From the NCBI RefSeq assembly GCF_036370855.1, contig NC_088099.1, positions 23,651,501-23,715,500 of the forward strand: 64,000 bases of DNA, written 5' to 3'. The stretch is from Dromaius novaehollandiae (taxonomy: Eukaryota; Chordata; Aves; Casuariiformes; Dromaiidae). This document shows, piece by piece, positions 40,564-54,140 of the stretch. The position numbers and the translations under genes are program-made. Positions within the stretch are counted from its first letter, which is position 1, and each line of letters opens with the position of its first letter. Below the pieces are notes generated by a model that made no database searches, was not told the origin of the DNA, and saw nothing but the letters and a program-made list of their open reading frames with translations.

Positions 40564-42928
40564 CTAATGAGCAGGAAAAAAAGATTTTTGGATATTAATA
40601 CTATTTGTGTTAAATAGCAACAGATCTGGCCTATGGAAGCTGCACTAGTTATACTCCCGAGATCCTTCTAAACTCATGCAATTAACAGTTGTGTGTGTGA
40701 AACCACTACAGTTTAAATCTGGTTTCTGTCAACTAACGTTATGCTAACCATTAACTAAGACCAAAATAAACACAGATGCAAATCAATTAACAGCATCCAC
40801 TCACACAGTTGCCCAGGTTTGTGAGAAAAGCTGGTCTATATATAACTTGAATACTGATCTAAGCTGAGGCTAATTTTTCTTTAAAAAAACAACCAAACAA
40901 AAAAGGTTAGCTCAGCACAAAACCTGCGCCTCCAGCCCTGAAATTGGTTCCCAGAACAGTTCAAGGTAGTTTCTTGTTAAACAAGGGCTCAGAGAATAAG
41001 GAATCCTTGTCAATCAGAGAGGAAAGGGTCAAAACTGGGAAAGATTATGTATGACAAATCCTGAAGAGACAAGTTTGAGGCAAATCCTGCTCTCGGGAAT
41101 GCCAGCGTAGAACTCCAATAACTCCAATTACTTCAGAACTATAAAAACAGAGCTTAACTGAAAAACTTACAGGGTCAAAGTTAGCTTGTTTTTAAAACAT
41201 TCGTAGACAAGCAAGACATCAGAATCTCCTAATAAAATCAGTTTGTTATAAAATATGTAGTTTTCCTTTACCAGAATAGGCCCCAAGTCTTAACAAATGC
41301 ATTCAGAATTGAAAGCATAAAATGATATTGATGACCTTCTAAGTATTTGGCCCCGACTGTTAAAGAAATCATCATTTTAAGGAAGAATAAAAATAAAGTG
41401 AATGCAGGAGGCAGAAAGATTTGCAAGCAAATCCAGCAAACCAAAAAAACCCCCACATGAATTTCAAAATAAATCTGTGATGTATCCTTCCTCCATCTTG
41501 TCTCCTCGATAGGTTCATTCAACCTACTGGTAAATATTTAATTTACATGCTGAAGTTAGTCAAAGCTACTGCATTTTACAGCAGGTGAGGTTCTACCCAG
41601 TGCTTTATCCTGTGATAAGGCATCTTTTGCTTCATGTATAACCAATCTACCAAGCATCCCTATAGACAACCAGGTACAGAATTGACTTCTCTCCTAATAG
41701 CAACCTAGGGACCATCTCTCCTGCTGCAACATCATGTGTCACTGAACAGCTCTGCATCCTGACTTGGGCTAAACACCCACAGAGTGGATAGCTGAATGGC
41801 TAAATACTTCCCTTATGCAGCTAAGGCCAGCAACAAAATATTCAAATGATCTTTGCCTAATCAGAAAATACACCATCATGTCAAATTCACTGGCAAATGA
41901 AGAACCACCTATTACCATAGATCAGTCACGGCACAACCCTTTGGAGGTAACAACGGTCTTTTGGACTGGATTGAGCATTGATTAACTGCTGACTACCGGA
42001 CAGTCTGTGGGTCTTCAGCAGTTCATCAAATACAGTAGGGAAACCTTTGCCCTAAGAAATCTATTTGTATCAAATTCCAAGTAATGCAAGAATATTTAGG
42101 AAAAGCAGGACTGTTACATACAGCTTGGATCCAGGGAGGTTGATAGAGCTGTATCATTTTACATCTGCTGAGGTTCTGACCATTTATTTTCAAAACAAAT
42201 TTGACTCCTTTGTAATCTATGACAGATTCTTTTTTTATTTTTTCTCAGCTCTGTTCATTCACATTCACAGGCTCCTGCCTTGGAGAGTTCCATTCCCTCT
42301 TCTCCTATCATCACCTTTTCTTAATAAAAGATGAATGAATATTTATTATCATAGAAGTATCTGGGGACCGTAGTCATTATTAACACATTGTCTTAGGTAC
42401 TGTACGAACAACAGTATGTAGCCCTGCTCCAAAAAGCCTGGAAGAATGGTAGAGAAGAGAGGTATAACAGGCAGCTTGAGTAGAAAGATGATTTACAACT
42501 GCTCTGTAAATATCACAATTATTTATGCTTTTTACAAGAATTTGGGGTGATCTTACTGGCAAGCAATTAGCCAGAAAAAGAGACAAAAGAGGCAGAAGGG
42601 ATATACTCCTTCCTTACAAACTGTAAAAAGAACAGGATAATTGGTATTGTACCAGATGCCTACACATGAAGAATTTTATTTTTACTGTTGCATTATAACA
42701 AATCCCTGAGAGAAAATGGGGCTTAAGAAATGGAAATGCTGACAGATAATCCCAGTATGCACAAATAATGCTGGTCCAGCTATAACACACAGGCAGTAAT
42801 ACTATTGTTCTCTGTTTTTCAAGTTCAGAACTTTTAGATCTAATTTATTTTGTTTGGACTTCTCTCCAACCTTGAATCACTCAGGCATAAATCACAGGAG
42901 AGATTTCTAAAAAATGGTCAAGACTTAC
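40564..42928 (-). other. PTER: PTER intron between coding exons 1 and 2
   Basis: The intron is 2,365 bp, with donor GTAAGT and acceptor CTCATTAG, the latter with a weak pyrimidine tract. Around 41080-41150 there is sequence reminiscent of the decayed palindromic repeats elsewhere in the window. Nothing else was recognised. Confidence 0.8.
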
Positions 42929-43360
42929 CTGCTCCACTGTCATGGCCTGTGTATGAGAAGAATGAGTGGAATCCACATAAAACCCAGCCCCAGCAATAAT
43001 ATGGACTCCAGTTTCTTCAGCAAGTTTCTTCAAAGTATTCATATCCCGACTAATTCCTGTGGTTGTGTTTTCCACTATAGTCCCACCACCCGCTGTTTTA
43101 AAAAGCAACAGCTCCTCCTTTACAGCATCGGTTTCCTGATACAAAAGAAGATTTTCTTTATGGCTATAGGGATTCTGCTTAATCCAAAACAAGTTCTTCA
43201 TCTCGAGAGGCCCCTCGGACAGAGGTTCTTGGCCTGGTGCAGGGGGACAGTAGCAGCAGCTGTAGTTCATAGTCAAGTGTTCATGAGTCAACGTGTAGCC
43301 AAGCTGGTCCGGTTCCACAAGGCCCAAGACAGTCTGCACTTTTCCTCTCAAGGAAGGCAT
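42929..43360 (-). CDS. PTER: Phosphotriesterase-related protein, coding exon 1
   Basis: This exon encodes residues 1-144 of a 351-residue member of the phosphotriesterase branch of the amidohydrolase superfamily; mammalian PTER is about 349 residues. PTER has been reported as a hydrolase of N-acetyltaurine, releasing taurine and acetate in liver and kidney cytosol. The sequence shows LTHEHL with metal ligands His26 and His28, an [10 protein letters not shown] segment and the [17 protein letters not shown] strand. The ATG at 43360 is the first in frame after an acceptor 14 nt upstream, and its start [13 protein letters not shown] matches the family N-terminus. The exon ends CAG/GTAAGT, phase 0. 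The four coding exons total 1,056 nt with no stop or frameshift. The protein lacks a signal peptide. Confidence 0.96.
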
Positions 43361-43374
43361 TTTTCTTCAGCAAT
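43361..43374 (-). other. PTER: 5' UTR part of the PTER start-codon exon
   Basis: Reading on the - strand, a strong pyrimidine tract (TTTTTTTTCTTTTAAG) ends at an AG acceptor (+ strand CT at 43375-43376). Fourteen non-coding bases then precede the ATG. This implies at least one upstream non-coding exon, probably in the CpG island near 55 kb. Confidence 0.65.
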
Positions 43375-46300
43375 CTTAAAAGAAAAAAAAATCAGATTCT
43401 AAAAGAGTTTGGTAAGGAAAAAAAAGGAAATAAAAATGAAAATATATGAGGAAAAGCTGTAAATTCTCATACAATTTTTATGAATTCCCTTCTCTCTCTT
43501 TCACACATATACACACACACAGACACTACACTTTCATTAAAGCGTTTTCAAAAGCTATCTCCAGTGCAGTGGTTATTATGAAAAACAAAGCATTTATTTA
43601 ACCCAAGCAAGCTTCTATCAGTACTTTAACAATGTAAAAATGTCTCATTCCAATAAAAGGAAATCATCATAATTTATTGTGCTAGAGTCAATATCACATT
43701 AAGATAAACGTTTCCTATTTAATAACAACCACTGTGTGTTCATTTAGGATTCCTTGCTCTTCAGCAGCTGTCAAATTTTGTCAGCTTGAGCCACCAGATG
43801 AACATACTTGGCATCAAGACTGAACATTCCTTACTGATACTTTCATTTTATTTATCTGTGTCCTCCAAGACTCACTATCCCCTTCCGATGCTGAGGAACC
43901 AGTCTATATTTGGGCACCTCGTCTGCCCCTCTGCAAGAGGAACGCAGGCACGCAGGTGACCATCTTCTTAAGTTTGTAACAGGGGCTCTAGTTCTCCTGC
44001 CAGCCACACTTGGTAGGCCAGGAATAACCCCAACGAAACTCTTCAGGGACTGACAACAGTAATTGAAAAGAGAGTCTGGTCCCCAAACAGCAGGGCAGAA
44101 ATTCCAAACTAGTTCCAAAGTGTTATTTTCTGTCCACTTCATTGGCCAAATATTTTATCAGTTAGGAACAGACCTTAGCCTAACATTTCATTTATATGGC
44201 TCATTCTTTTTCTTCAACTTTAATACGAATTAAACCATGTTATTTTTCTAAACTTCAAATGAGTGGTGACAAAGATTTACCTTGAGGCTACTGTCTAGAA
44301 TTGGTTCTTGTCAAAAGCATCTGGTCTGTACAAGTATAGCGTGAATCTCTACAGGTTAGAATTAGCTGCAGCTCTCTCCATTAGGATTTGGGGGGATTTT
44401 CTTGGGGAGGGGGGTCTTTTTAGTTTGAGTGTCATATTAACATTAAACATAGCTGACTACCCAGTTCATGTTAGATCTTCCTGATGCTAGTTGCAAAGGC
44501 TTGAGGACATCTAGCTATAATCCCAAGTCAACAAAAATCATCAGTTATGAAACAAAATACATGTTTAATCATGTCCAGAGGACAGGACTAACTAGAGCAT
44601 GCATTATTGATTAAAGAGAGAGGTCTTTCCCATTTCTGTCTCTCTTTTAGTGAATAATATCATAAACATGGGTTTGTTACTGGTGAAGTGCTCAGAGGAC
44701 ATTTTCCTTTTAACTGTTAGTGTTAATCTACTAGGATGACAGAAAAACTGTAATCTGAAGGGCACTGAACTCTACATATCAAAGGGCACAAGACCATCTC
44801 GATCTCTTTGGAGATACCTCCCCTCACGAGCCAGAGTCACTCTCAGAGCACCAACGTAGGAACAGTTACCCAGCTCCTGCAAAAGGGAGATACCGACTAC
44901 CTAGTGAAGACTTTGCAGTGCTTGCAGTTACTTTAATATGAAAACTTGGCCATCCTTAAGAAAGAGATAGGACTGACTGACTATGTTTGCTTGCCTTGTG
45001 TATAAGCAGACATGTATGAAAAACCCACTGAGAAAGGACTGTTCTTTTATGAATTTCATTTGTAGACTAGTGTGCTGACTTGTTTGAGAAGGCAGAAGAA
45101 TAATTACTTTGGTAGAACAGACTGCTGGCTGTTTAATATAATGATTTATTTTTTGCCAAATAAATTAAGAAGTGCATGATTTCAGAAAATATTATTCTTG
45201 AACAAATAATTAAAAGCAAAATACCTGTCTTAGTCAGAAACTGCTGCTAGCTGCAATTCAATTAAGTTGTCCAACCTAGTCATTAATTCAGTTCTTGAAT
45301 AAAGCTGGCACTCTATAGAGCAACCCACAATTCTGGAGAAAGTTCAATGATCTGAGTCATTCTTACATTCATAGCAAAGAGATTAAGATAACTGCATTAC
45401 CTTTATTTTTTTGCAATAAATATCTATGCTCTGGTATTCAGTGAAACCCTGACAGCATAAAGAGTGATATTTACATTCTGTATTGGAGACACACTTTTCT
45501 TCCCTCATGTTCATTGACCATTTTCAAGTCCATTTTGGTATATAATTAAACATACAAATATTTAAACATAAGTATAATGAAGTTCTTATAATAAAACTAT
45601 AAGTGATTAGAGTCTGCTTTCTTAACAAGTTTCCACTTTATTTTTTTAGTTGTATAGTGCTGTTATTCAACAAAAGCCATTTTAATTGCATCAGAATTTC
45701 TGCTCACTTTCAGATTACAATTTTGATAAAATGTTGATTTTCCACACTTGTTGGTGCTAATTCCTTTCTGACCTAGTTAAGTTAGATTAGTCTCAGTTAA
45801 GCTGGTCTGAACCCTATGAAGATCCATGGTTGTGTGTGGGGGATCTACCTATAGCCTGAAGATGCTGTCTTCTGATTTATAATGGGGGGAAAAACATCTA
45901 AAATCTGCTGAACTTTAGAATATAGACTATAGCATATTTACAGAACTAATACATACTTACAAACCTTTTGATTTAGACCAAATATTTTTACAAATATAAG
46001 AAGCATCACAAAGATGGAAACTGAAACAAACAACATTTAAAGTGGGCCTAATTTTATCTTCCTGAAAAATAAGATTACCATTAATGAATGTCAGTGCTTG
46101 CTTACTAACAATTTCAGAAAGCCACCAATTTTAATAAAAAAAAATGAAAAAAGACAGCCAGTAACTTCTGATTGGAATTATTTTTAAAATCACTGTCCTG
46201 ATATCGCCTCTGCTGTCATTTACAGAGACAGCATGCCATGATTATGCTATAATGATATATTATCTTTAATAATATTCACCTGATAGTACCATAATTTAAT

Positions 46301-46585
46301 TAGTGTCCTTAAACTAGAGTTTGGTTGCAAACAGCTTTTAAATTGAGTAAAAAGTGCTGCTTAATTTAAGCACATAAATGTTACTACAAAAATCAACATT
46401 CATGTGCTTTACTATTTACTTGCATTCCACATTTTATACCAAACTTTTTTTCTGAATACAAGTTTCTTCTTTCACATACAGGAGACTTAATTCATACCAC
46501 CTCATCTTAGCCTTCTAAAACGGTGGATGTCTTGTCCAGGATAATCGTACGGACCTTCTTCAGAAAGATAGAGAGAGAGAGTGGA

Positions 46586-46750
46586 GAGAGGAAACCATCT
46601 CTATAGGCAATTCATCCAATCTATTTTTCATGGAATAGGACAGGATGTGTTTACTTGCTAGAAATATCGAGAGGAAACCATCTCTATAGGCAATTCATCC
46701 AATCTATTTTTCATGGAATAGGACAGGATGTGTTACTTGCTAGAAATATC
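46586..46750. repeat. 83-bp tandem duplication in PTER first intron
   Basis: Copy one (46586-46668) and copy two (46669-46750) both run from GAGAGGAAACCATC to GAAATATC. They differ only by one deleted T in copy two (TGTGTTTACTTG versus TGTGTTACTTG). Near-identity points to a recent event or to an assembly duplication. Confidence 0.95.
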
Positions 46751-48239
46751 TGCCTCTTTCCATGGACTATGAGTGGAGTCAAAAAACAGTCCTGGACAAG
46801 ACACTTGTATTTCAGATGGCCCTCCATTAAACATGTGAATTATACTTCCTGAATCCTAACCTAGATCAGGGGCAGGGAGGGGTGGTATATTCCTATCACA
46901 AGAATAAACAGGCCTGCTGTTATCTGTCAACTATAGGTATTCTGTTCTTGGAAATCGTGAATTTATACTGTGGTAGCAAAAAGGTAGATGATCCACCCCA
47001 GACTAAGACTTCTCTGTCCTAGGTGCTGCATAAATAAAGAACTAAATAAGAGTCCCTGAAAATTACATATTTAAACAAAAGGAAATGAGAATTCCTTTAA
47101 CATATAAGCAAAATCAGTATTTTTCACAACAGCCTTGAAACAACACCCTAACACTTCTCTAAAAAAGTCTGGTCAAATCTTTACGACAACTGATTGCATG
47201 GCACACAAAATATGACTCTCACAGTTAGGCTACTGTTAAACACTGGTGAAGTGAATATTTTTCCTAGAGGTATTATTAAGAGGAAAGAGACTTGCTGCGA
47301 AGAAGGTCATGGACCTGCATTCCTCATGCTGGTAAAAACTCCAGTGAGTTTGCCTGAATACTGACGACAAGATTGGTGTCTCCACTTTTCCCATCTGAAA
47401 CTTGCACTTCAGTCATTGCACTTCAGTCAATGTGTCATTTTAATGGTCTTGTAATGGGAAGTCTCTCTAGGTTTGGATTAGCTGCTTCCTACAGTCATCT
47501 CATATTGCTAAACACAATAATCGCATAAATACAGTTTCCACATGTTAATGCATTTGCTTTGATTTGGTAAACACATTTTAATGGTATTAGCACAGCTTCT
47601 CTTTAGACTTGCATGGAAATCATTTTATTGTCATTACGTTACAATGGGGGATTACAGCAACACTACATCCAGATTGCTGTGACAGAAAATTTACAACAAA
47701 GCAGTAAGAATGGCTCAACAAGTATTTATTATATCTAGAAAAAAATTAAATTCAGCTGCCAGATAGCAGTAAGAGTTGCCCTGCCTGCATGATGAGCATT
47801 ACAAAAAGGTCCTTCTTTGCATAACCATACAGTCCCAAGAAATGTGACATGGCACAGGTCTGCTATATATTTACAGCTAGAGGTAAATGCTTCGAGGGTT
47901 CAATTCTACCATAAGTGACCTCTACAGAGCATGGAAAAGCCCCAAATTAGAAATATGTGACACATCTGTAGTAAATGACTATTATCTAGTCTATGCTATG
48001 TCACTATTGCCCACATTTGAACACTTTGTGATGACAGAAAAAGGTTGGCAAGACAACAGAAGAGGAGAGACAGAGGGTAAGTACAACATATTTCAGGAAG
48101 AATTTAAAAAATGTGTCTCAAGCTGGCTTTAAGTAACATGCCAAAATCAAGCCAATATAAAAGTATCACATCTTTTGTGATACTGAAACTCATTTTCACT
48201 CTATTTAAGTGCTTTAAAAAATTTATTGTTGGGCATTAC

Positions 48240-48258
48240 AAAAAAAAAAAAAAAAAAC
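48240..48258. repeat. Poly-A run in PTER first intron
   Basis: About 18 consecutive A follow GGGCATTAC. It could be a retroposon tail, but no element body was recognised before it. Confidence 0.8.
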
Positions 48259-48301
48259 TATACAGGATGCTCTTGGTATAAGAAAAAATCACAAAGCATA
48301 G

Positions 48302-48363
48302 AAAAAGTTGGAAGTATGGTATTACCTGTACTAAAAAGTTGGAAGTATGGTATTACCTGTACT
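48302..48363. repeat. 31-bp exact tandem duplication in PTER first intron
   Basis: Two adjacent identical 31-bp units start AAAAAGTTGGAAGTATGG and end CCTGTACT (48302-48332 and 48333-48363). Confidence 0.95.
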
Positions 48364-51300
48364 CTTTTAGGTTGGGGTGGGTAGCTTAAGTATCTGATTT
48401 TTTCCTCTAAAATTTTAATAACTTCTTTCTCTCACTCCCAGTGCTTCTGCTGAATCCGTAGAGGTTTATGGAATGGAAGAAACTTCCCTTTTGCCACCTG
48501 ACAAGCAAGTTTTCTAACTTCTCTGACAGACAGGTTCCAGGTCTACCTGATCTTCTTCAAAACTTTGCTCACAAGCTCTGATTACAGAACAAACTTGTCT
48601 AGAAGCCAGCCTCACACACGGGTTTCAATTAGTGTGGCCTTTTGGTCCATGCACAGTGTCAGGTAACTGCAGCTACGGGGGCGTGGAGCAGAGCCCACAG
48701 CTGGCTGGCAGAGAGCACAAGCAGGCATGAACTTGCACCTGCTCCAGAGGGACACATTTAGGCTCATGTAGGTCATTTAGCCTAGCAATTCCTCTGCATC
48801 AAAGGCTGCCAAGATGTCCAGCAGTCTGTGACACCACACTCCTAAACTGGCACTCTCTCGGTACCACTAGAGCTGCCTCTGTGTTATGCAAGATGCCAGA
48901 CAGAAGTATATCGCACTTGGAGTTATTTTGCCCAAGAAACAGAACTTGGAAATAGGTTAGAAAGATTATGAAGACATGCTGGTTTCTGGGCAAACTACTA
49001 TCTCTTCTACAGAGCTGGCACGTGAGCTTCTCTGGAGGTGAAGCAGACTATTCCCATTAAAGTCATAACTATTCTCCCCAGACTAAACAGTCAGAAGTGA
49101 CATTGGTCTTTTTCTTCTGCCAAAGCAGAGCTCTGAGATTATCATGATTTCTTGAACTTCAAATTCACTCAGAAAAAAGTGCTGAGCTAAATAATCTGAC
49201 ATATTCAGAGGTGGAGGTTTTTTTCTTCACTAGCTTTATAGTCTTAATTTTAAGAAACAAGTAGCGTGACACCTTTTCAGAGTACGGCCTCCTTGCCTAG
49301 TGCAGAAGCACACTAAGGGGACCAAGGGCACTACACGTATAGCACAGGCTAGTTTACCTAGTTCCTGGTTAAATTGCATCAGAGTAGCATATTAATACTT
49401 CCTTGAGTACCAACACCAGGGAAGGCTTTGTGTCCTAAGGATCTCCGTCACATGGGAGGTATTTCATAATTTGACTAAAGCCCTTCTCAGAGAGGAGGGG
49501 AACACTTGCGGCAGCTCTCTCCTACAAGAACACCCATCTAACCACCTTAGAGTACACAGCTCTTCCCTTAGTGGGACACCTGAAGAGTTTCCCATCTTTG
49601 TGTGGCTATATTTTCATTAACCAAGTTCATTTCAGATACCTGAAGTCTCTTAGACTGGGTAGAAATTGGCCAACAGATTCAAAAGCTGGAGATCTCTTGA
49701 GGAAAATCTTTAAAAAGCATCACCTATCCCTACCTGTTTTTTTTTTTCCTGAAACACATTGTTCTGGAGATATTCAGAGCAGTGGATTAATGCAGCGGCC
49801 TTTGACAAACTAGCTGTGGTCCCAAAACCATCTAGACACATTAATTCCCTTAAAAAGCCAGGCTAAAGGACACACCAAATACTGTTTTTCACTGAATTTC
49901 TTACATAAGCTTTCAGCAATCAAAAAGCTATTACACAACTGAAGTGAGAGGGACCACTAGAAATAGGACTTTGTATTAAGTTGCAACATGTGCTATGAAA
50001 ACAAGATATGAGAGATCTAGCCCAGCGTTACATAACTCTACAATGGTGAGCAGAAGGCCAGCAAAACATGCATGTACACACGTAACACTAGTGCTAGACA
50101 TTGCCTTGGAGGATGTAAGAGAGAGACTTATTTTGGTTGAAAACAGCCTCCTGCTGCATTTTCTTTCATGAAAGCCTCTGTTATCATCTTTCACCCTTCT
50201 GCTGATCCTTTTTATGCCTTGCATTAAGTTTTCAGCTGAAATCATGTACAGTAATTAGGGGTAGAGAAACCCACACCTCTTTACTTTGCTTGAGTGAAGC
50301 CTGGCAATGTGCTATGCACTAAAAGCAGTCACTTTAATTGTAATGTAAGAGATATTTAAACACTAATAAACATACGTGAAAGGCCAATATATTCACTCAT
50401 TGTTCCCATAACCTCCAAAAAGTACACTTTGGGGAAAGGAACATGGCAAGTGAGAAGCAAAGCTTTTAAATGTTCATCTGAAAGGGTGAGAAGTGAAAAT
50501 TCTCACTGCATAGTCTCTCCATTGCTTAGCTAACAGCAGACACACAGATCGTCCAGTTTTGTGGGGTCTGAGGGTCACATTCGTGCTCTACCTAGGCTTT
50601 GAGCCAACCATACATAAAACAGATTCCTTCCCTGCAGTTCAACAACCACATCAGAACTAAGTGCTGCCTCTCATATGGATTTCATGGTTGGGCCACACCT
50701 TTGGGACCAAAGTAAGCACATGTGATCTCCATGTGACCATGCATGCATGCATCCAATGATCTGTCCCAAAGACAGAGTCTGAGCAACTGTCCTAGTATTT
50801 AATACTTTGCACACTTTTTTTTTTCACCCACTTTGGTTGAAGTTCAGCTGTTTTTAACTCAATGGACTCAGAGTTTTGTTTTACCTTATGTCTGTGCAGG
50901 TAACAGTCTCATCTAGGCTTCTCACAGCAAAGTCAAATTGAAGTTTCTCTTTCCCAGAGAGATTTGAGACCCACAACTATTTTCTTCATCAACATCTCCT
51001 TTGTAAGAACTTCAGGGGATTTTACATTTTGGGCATCCTCCAAAATTACTCCTGATAAAAGGTCAGATAAAAAATCTCCCCTAGGCTCCAACATTACATT
51101 AATTATATTTTACATGGTCACATAGTGTTTTTAAGCCAAAAATCAGGATTGAAGTTACATTATGCTATATAATAATATATGCAAATATGGTCTGAGTGCT
51201 GCATGCTGCTACATGCATTTGTATTCTTAGCCCTAAACAGAATCATATTTGCTTCTAATGGGTACAAGGTTACAAGCACGCACTATCCTTTCTTGCTAAG

Positions 51301-53359
51301 ACAACATGATAATGGGCAAACCTTCTGTGCTTTTCAGGAATGAGTGTCCAGTCTTCATTCCTTCTAAATTTCAAATTTGAAACTTAAGCATGAATCTAAT
51401 TCTATGCTTATTCTCACTGACTTTAATTGTTTTTCTTTCTACATAAGGTCACATATGCTTAACTATTTTTACATAAGCTTAAATATTTCACTAAGCATGC
51501 TGGATGGAGCATTGTCACTCATTCGTGCAGCAGCTTCACCAAGAATCACAGCAAATCACTCCATGAATCTTTACATGCAAAAGTAAAGATAGAAGGGATG
51601 GAGATCTAAGATGACAGACAACAGACATCATCCTGCTCAGCACACAAATCCATGCAATGGAAGAGTGATGTTCATTACTACCTCTTGGTCAAGACTGGAA
51701 ATGACTAACTAGAAAATGCAGGTGAATGAACTCTGAGGTCAGGTTTGTGGGGAACATAACAGTCACCGATCTTCTGATGACTGTGAAGCAACACACAGCT
51801 GAAAATAGTCTAGGGCCAGGGTTTAGTGCTTCATTCAGGACAGCAGACTGCAACAACGACTGGTTCCTGGGATAAGCAGGGATTTTCACAGAACCACTTC
51901 AATACTGAATGTTGGACTTCGATGGACAGAACTAAATTCAGTTTCCCACCATCGCAAACAACAGCATTCCAAAGTTTCTAACCTACCTGGAGACCCACTG
52001 AAAAAAAATACCCTAAGAAAAGCCTTCATAGTTTCCACTGTGACTGTTCTGCCATGGCTGCGTTAGGCTGTGGAAGCCAGATGCTTTTCTCAAGGTCCAC
52101 TTCTGCTCTAACGAGAAACTAGCGCACACAAGAAAAGTGAACGTGAGCCCAGTGAAAGCTCGAAGCTGATGGGCCTACCTTGAGAGAGTATCTTTTAACT
52201 TAGAGACCATCTTTATAGAATCTGCATGCTTTGCCAATGGTCAAAGTCAACGACCTCTTGCTTGTACAACTCCTTGGCAGTAGGTTCTCAGCCCTGCCTG
52301 GGTGCAATAATGAAACAGCAGGAGCAGCTAACACACTCAAAAAGCTGATAAGACCATCAGGTTTCCTGCATATCCTTCTGCCTTCTTACCAGGTATTGCC
52401 GAATCTTCATTCTTAACAAGAACTGGACACAGAAGCCTGCAACCATTCTGTATTTTTGTATCACAGCATGACTAAGTATTTTTGCAGGAAGACACAAACT
52501 CACTATCTTTGTCCTGGAAACTACTAACTTTCTGTGATGTAAAAAATCTTTGCTATCCAGTCTTAAGTGAATAGCAAAGAACTAAGTTCTGTAAAAAGTT
52601 TACAGTCCTCAAGACTTCTAACAGCAAGACCAGTAGGACATTTTCAGGTTCCCATCTGTCAGAAGGCACAGAAAACTTGGCAAAGGAAGTGTTAACTTCC
52701 TTTCATTCAGTGACTAGTCCTCACTACAAAGACTCTAGACAGGGTAAAGACAGCTATGCATTAAAACAACTCTCCTTTTACACTTCTAGTAGGAGGGGAG
52801 ATCCCGAAACAAGAGAAGAAGAGAGAGGGTGCCTTAGCAGGTAAGATGTCACCATTTCTTTGGTCCTTGCTCCTCCACAAAAGTTACCTTAGAAAAGACC
52901 CTTGTGACTTTGACTCCCTGTAGGACCAAAGTTCAAGGACAGCTTTGAGAAGAATGATTCTACATATGCTTCTGAGATTTGACTGAAAAATCATGATTCC
53001 CTTAAAACTGTCATATATGAGATGATGTGGTGGTGGTCTTTCTTCTTAATAAGCAGTTAAATAAATGCACTTCTGATACACATCCCAGCCATTGCTAGGA
53101 TAAATGCCTTTCTTGGATTAGTACCTATGGACAGATTGATACCAGAACAATGACATGGCTACTGCTTGGAAAATTCCGAAGAAGCTTTTTAATGTGTGAC
53201 CAGAAAACAATGATCTGCTAAAGCAGGATCCTGCAAGAAAACCTATCCTACCAGTTTTGTGAAAAATATGAAGTTTATTATTAGAACCAGAGGGATGGTT
53301 CTTTCCCTTCCCAACACAGCCGATAAAACGATTTGGATATTCTCTAGATACATCGAAGA

Positions 53360-53445
53360 CCTAAGTTCAAATCTCTGCTCTGAATCACACTGGGGGCTTG
53401 AACCTTAGGGAAGGATGTGGGAAACCACATCCTAAATAGATTTCT
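53360..53445. repeat. Possible decayed tRNA-related palindromic repeat
   Basis: AGACCTAAGTTCAAATCTCT followed by GCTCTGAATCAC, then CTTGAACCTTAGG and GTGGGAAACC, resembles an ancient sauropsid repeat in which a B-box-like GGTTCAAGTC motif occurs on both arms. It is not a tRNA gene: there is no A box or cloverleaf at the right spacing. Confidence 0.35.
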
Positions 53446-53929
53446 AGCTATCCAGATCTTTGAGCTATCAGACAAGTGGCTAGTTCAAGGCATGGAAAAA
53501 TCTGCCTTCCTCTGTTTTCATGAAACTGGAAAAAGTCTTCATTTCAGCTTATTACAAAAATTAACCTTGTTCAATTTTTTAAGTTTTGTAAGATGGAAAA
53601 AACATTTTAGATCTACATAAAGTGAAATAAGAAATAAAATACACAGAATGTTCAGAGAAACAATTCTTTAATAAACACAGAACTTTTGGTGCCATATGGT
53701 TCAATATATACTGATTTTGATATGTGAGGAGCAAGCTGATGGCTTGCTAACCACAGAGGGAAGCAGTAACACTTGTTCCTGCTCCACCATGCACTAATTT
53801 AATAAGTTAACACTGGTCATCTATATGAAATGTAATTAAGCATCTGAATGCCATTGTTGCCACCTTTGATTATAACGACTAAAATGAACGTGATGATGGT
53901 GACATGATGGAGGATATTATGTCTGTTAA

Positions 53930-54140
53930 ATTCCCAAATATGTGAGGCATTCATAATAATAAATGACACTTACACAGACTTTCATAGAGCCATCCCAAAG
54001 TACCTGACAAAATGATACAAAACTACCTATTACAAGAATCACTTCACCCATCACTGAAACACAGCCCCCAGCAGAAAGAAGGCAACAACCTTTAAACACT
54101 ACAGAACCTATTACGACAGACAGAGAGTGTGGAATAACGC
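53930..54140. repeat. Possible ancient interspersed repeat
   Basis: The segment includes ACTTACACAGACTTTCATAG and ATCACTTCACCCATCACTGA, phrases I recall from an old repeat family common in turtles. The name and boundaries are not known to me, so the call is weak. Confidence 0.3.

Noticed and set aside
53370-53400. tRNA gene suggested by a B-box-like motif
   Set aside because: There is no matching A box, cloverleaf or terminator; it fits a decayed repeat better.
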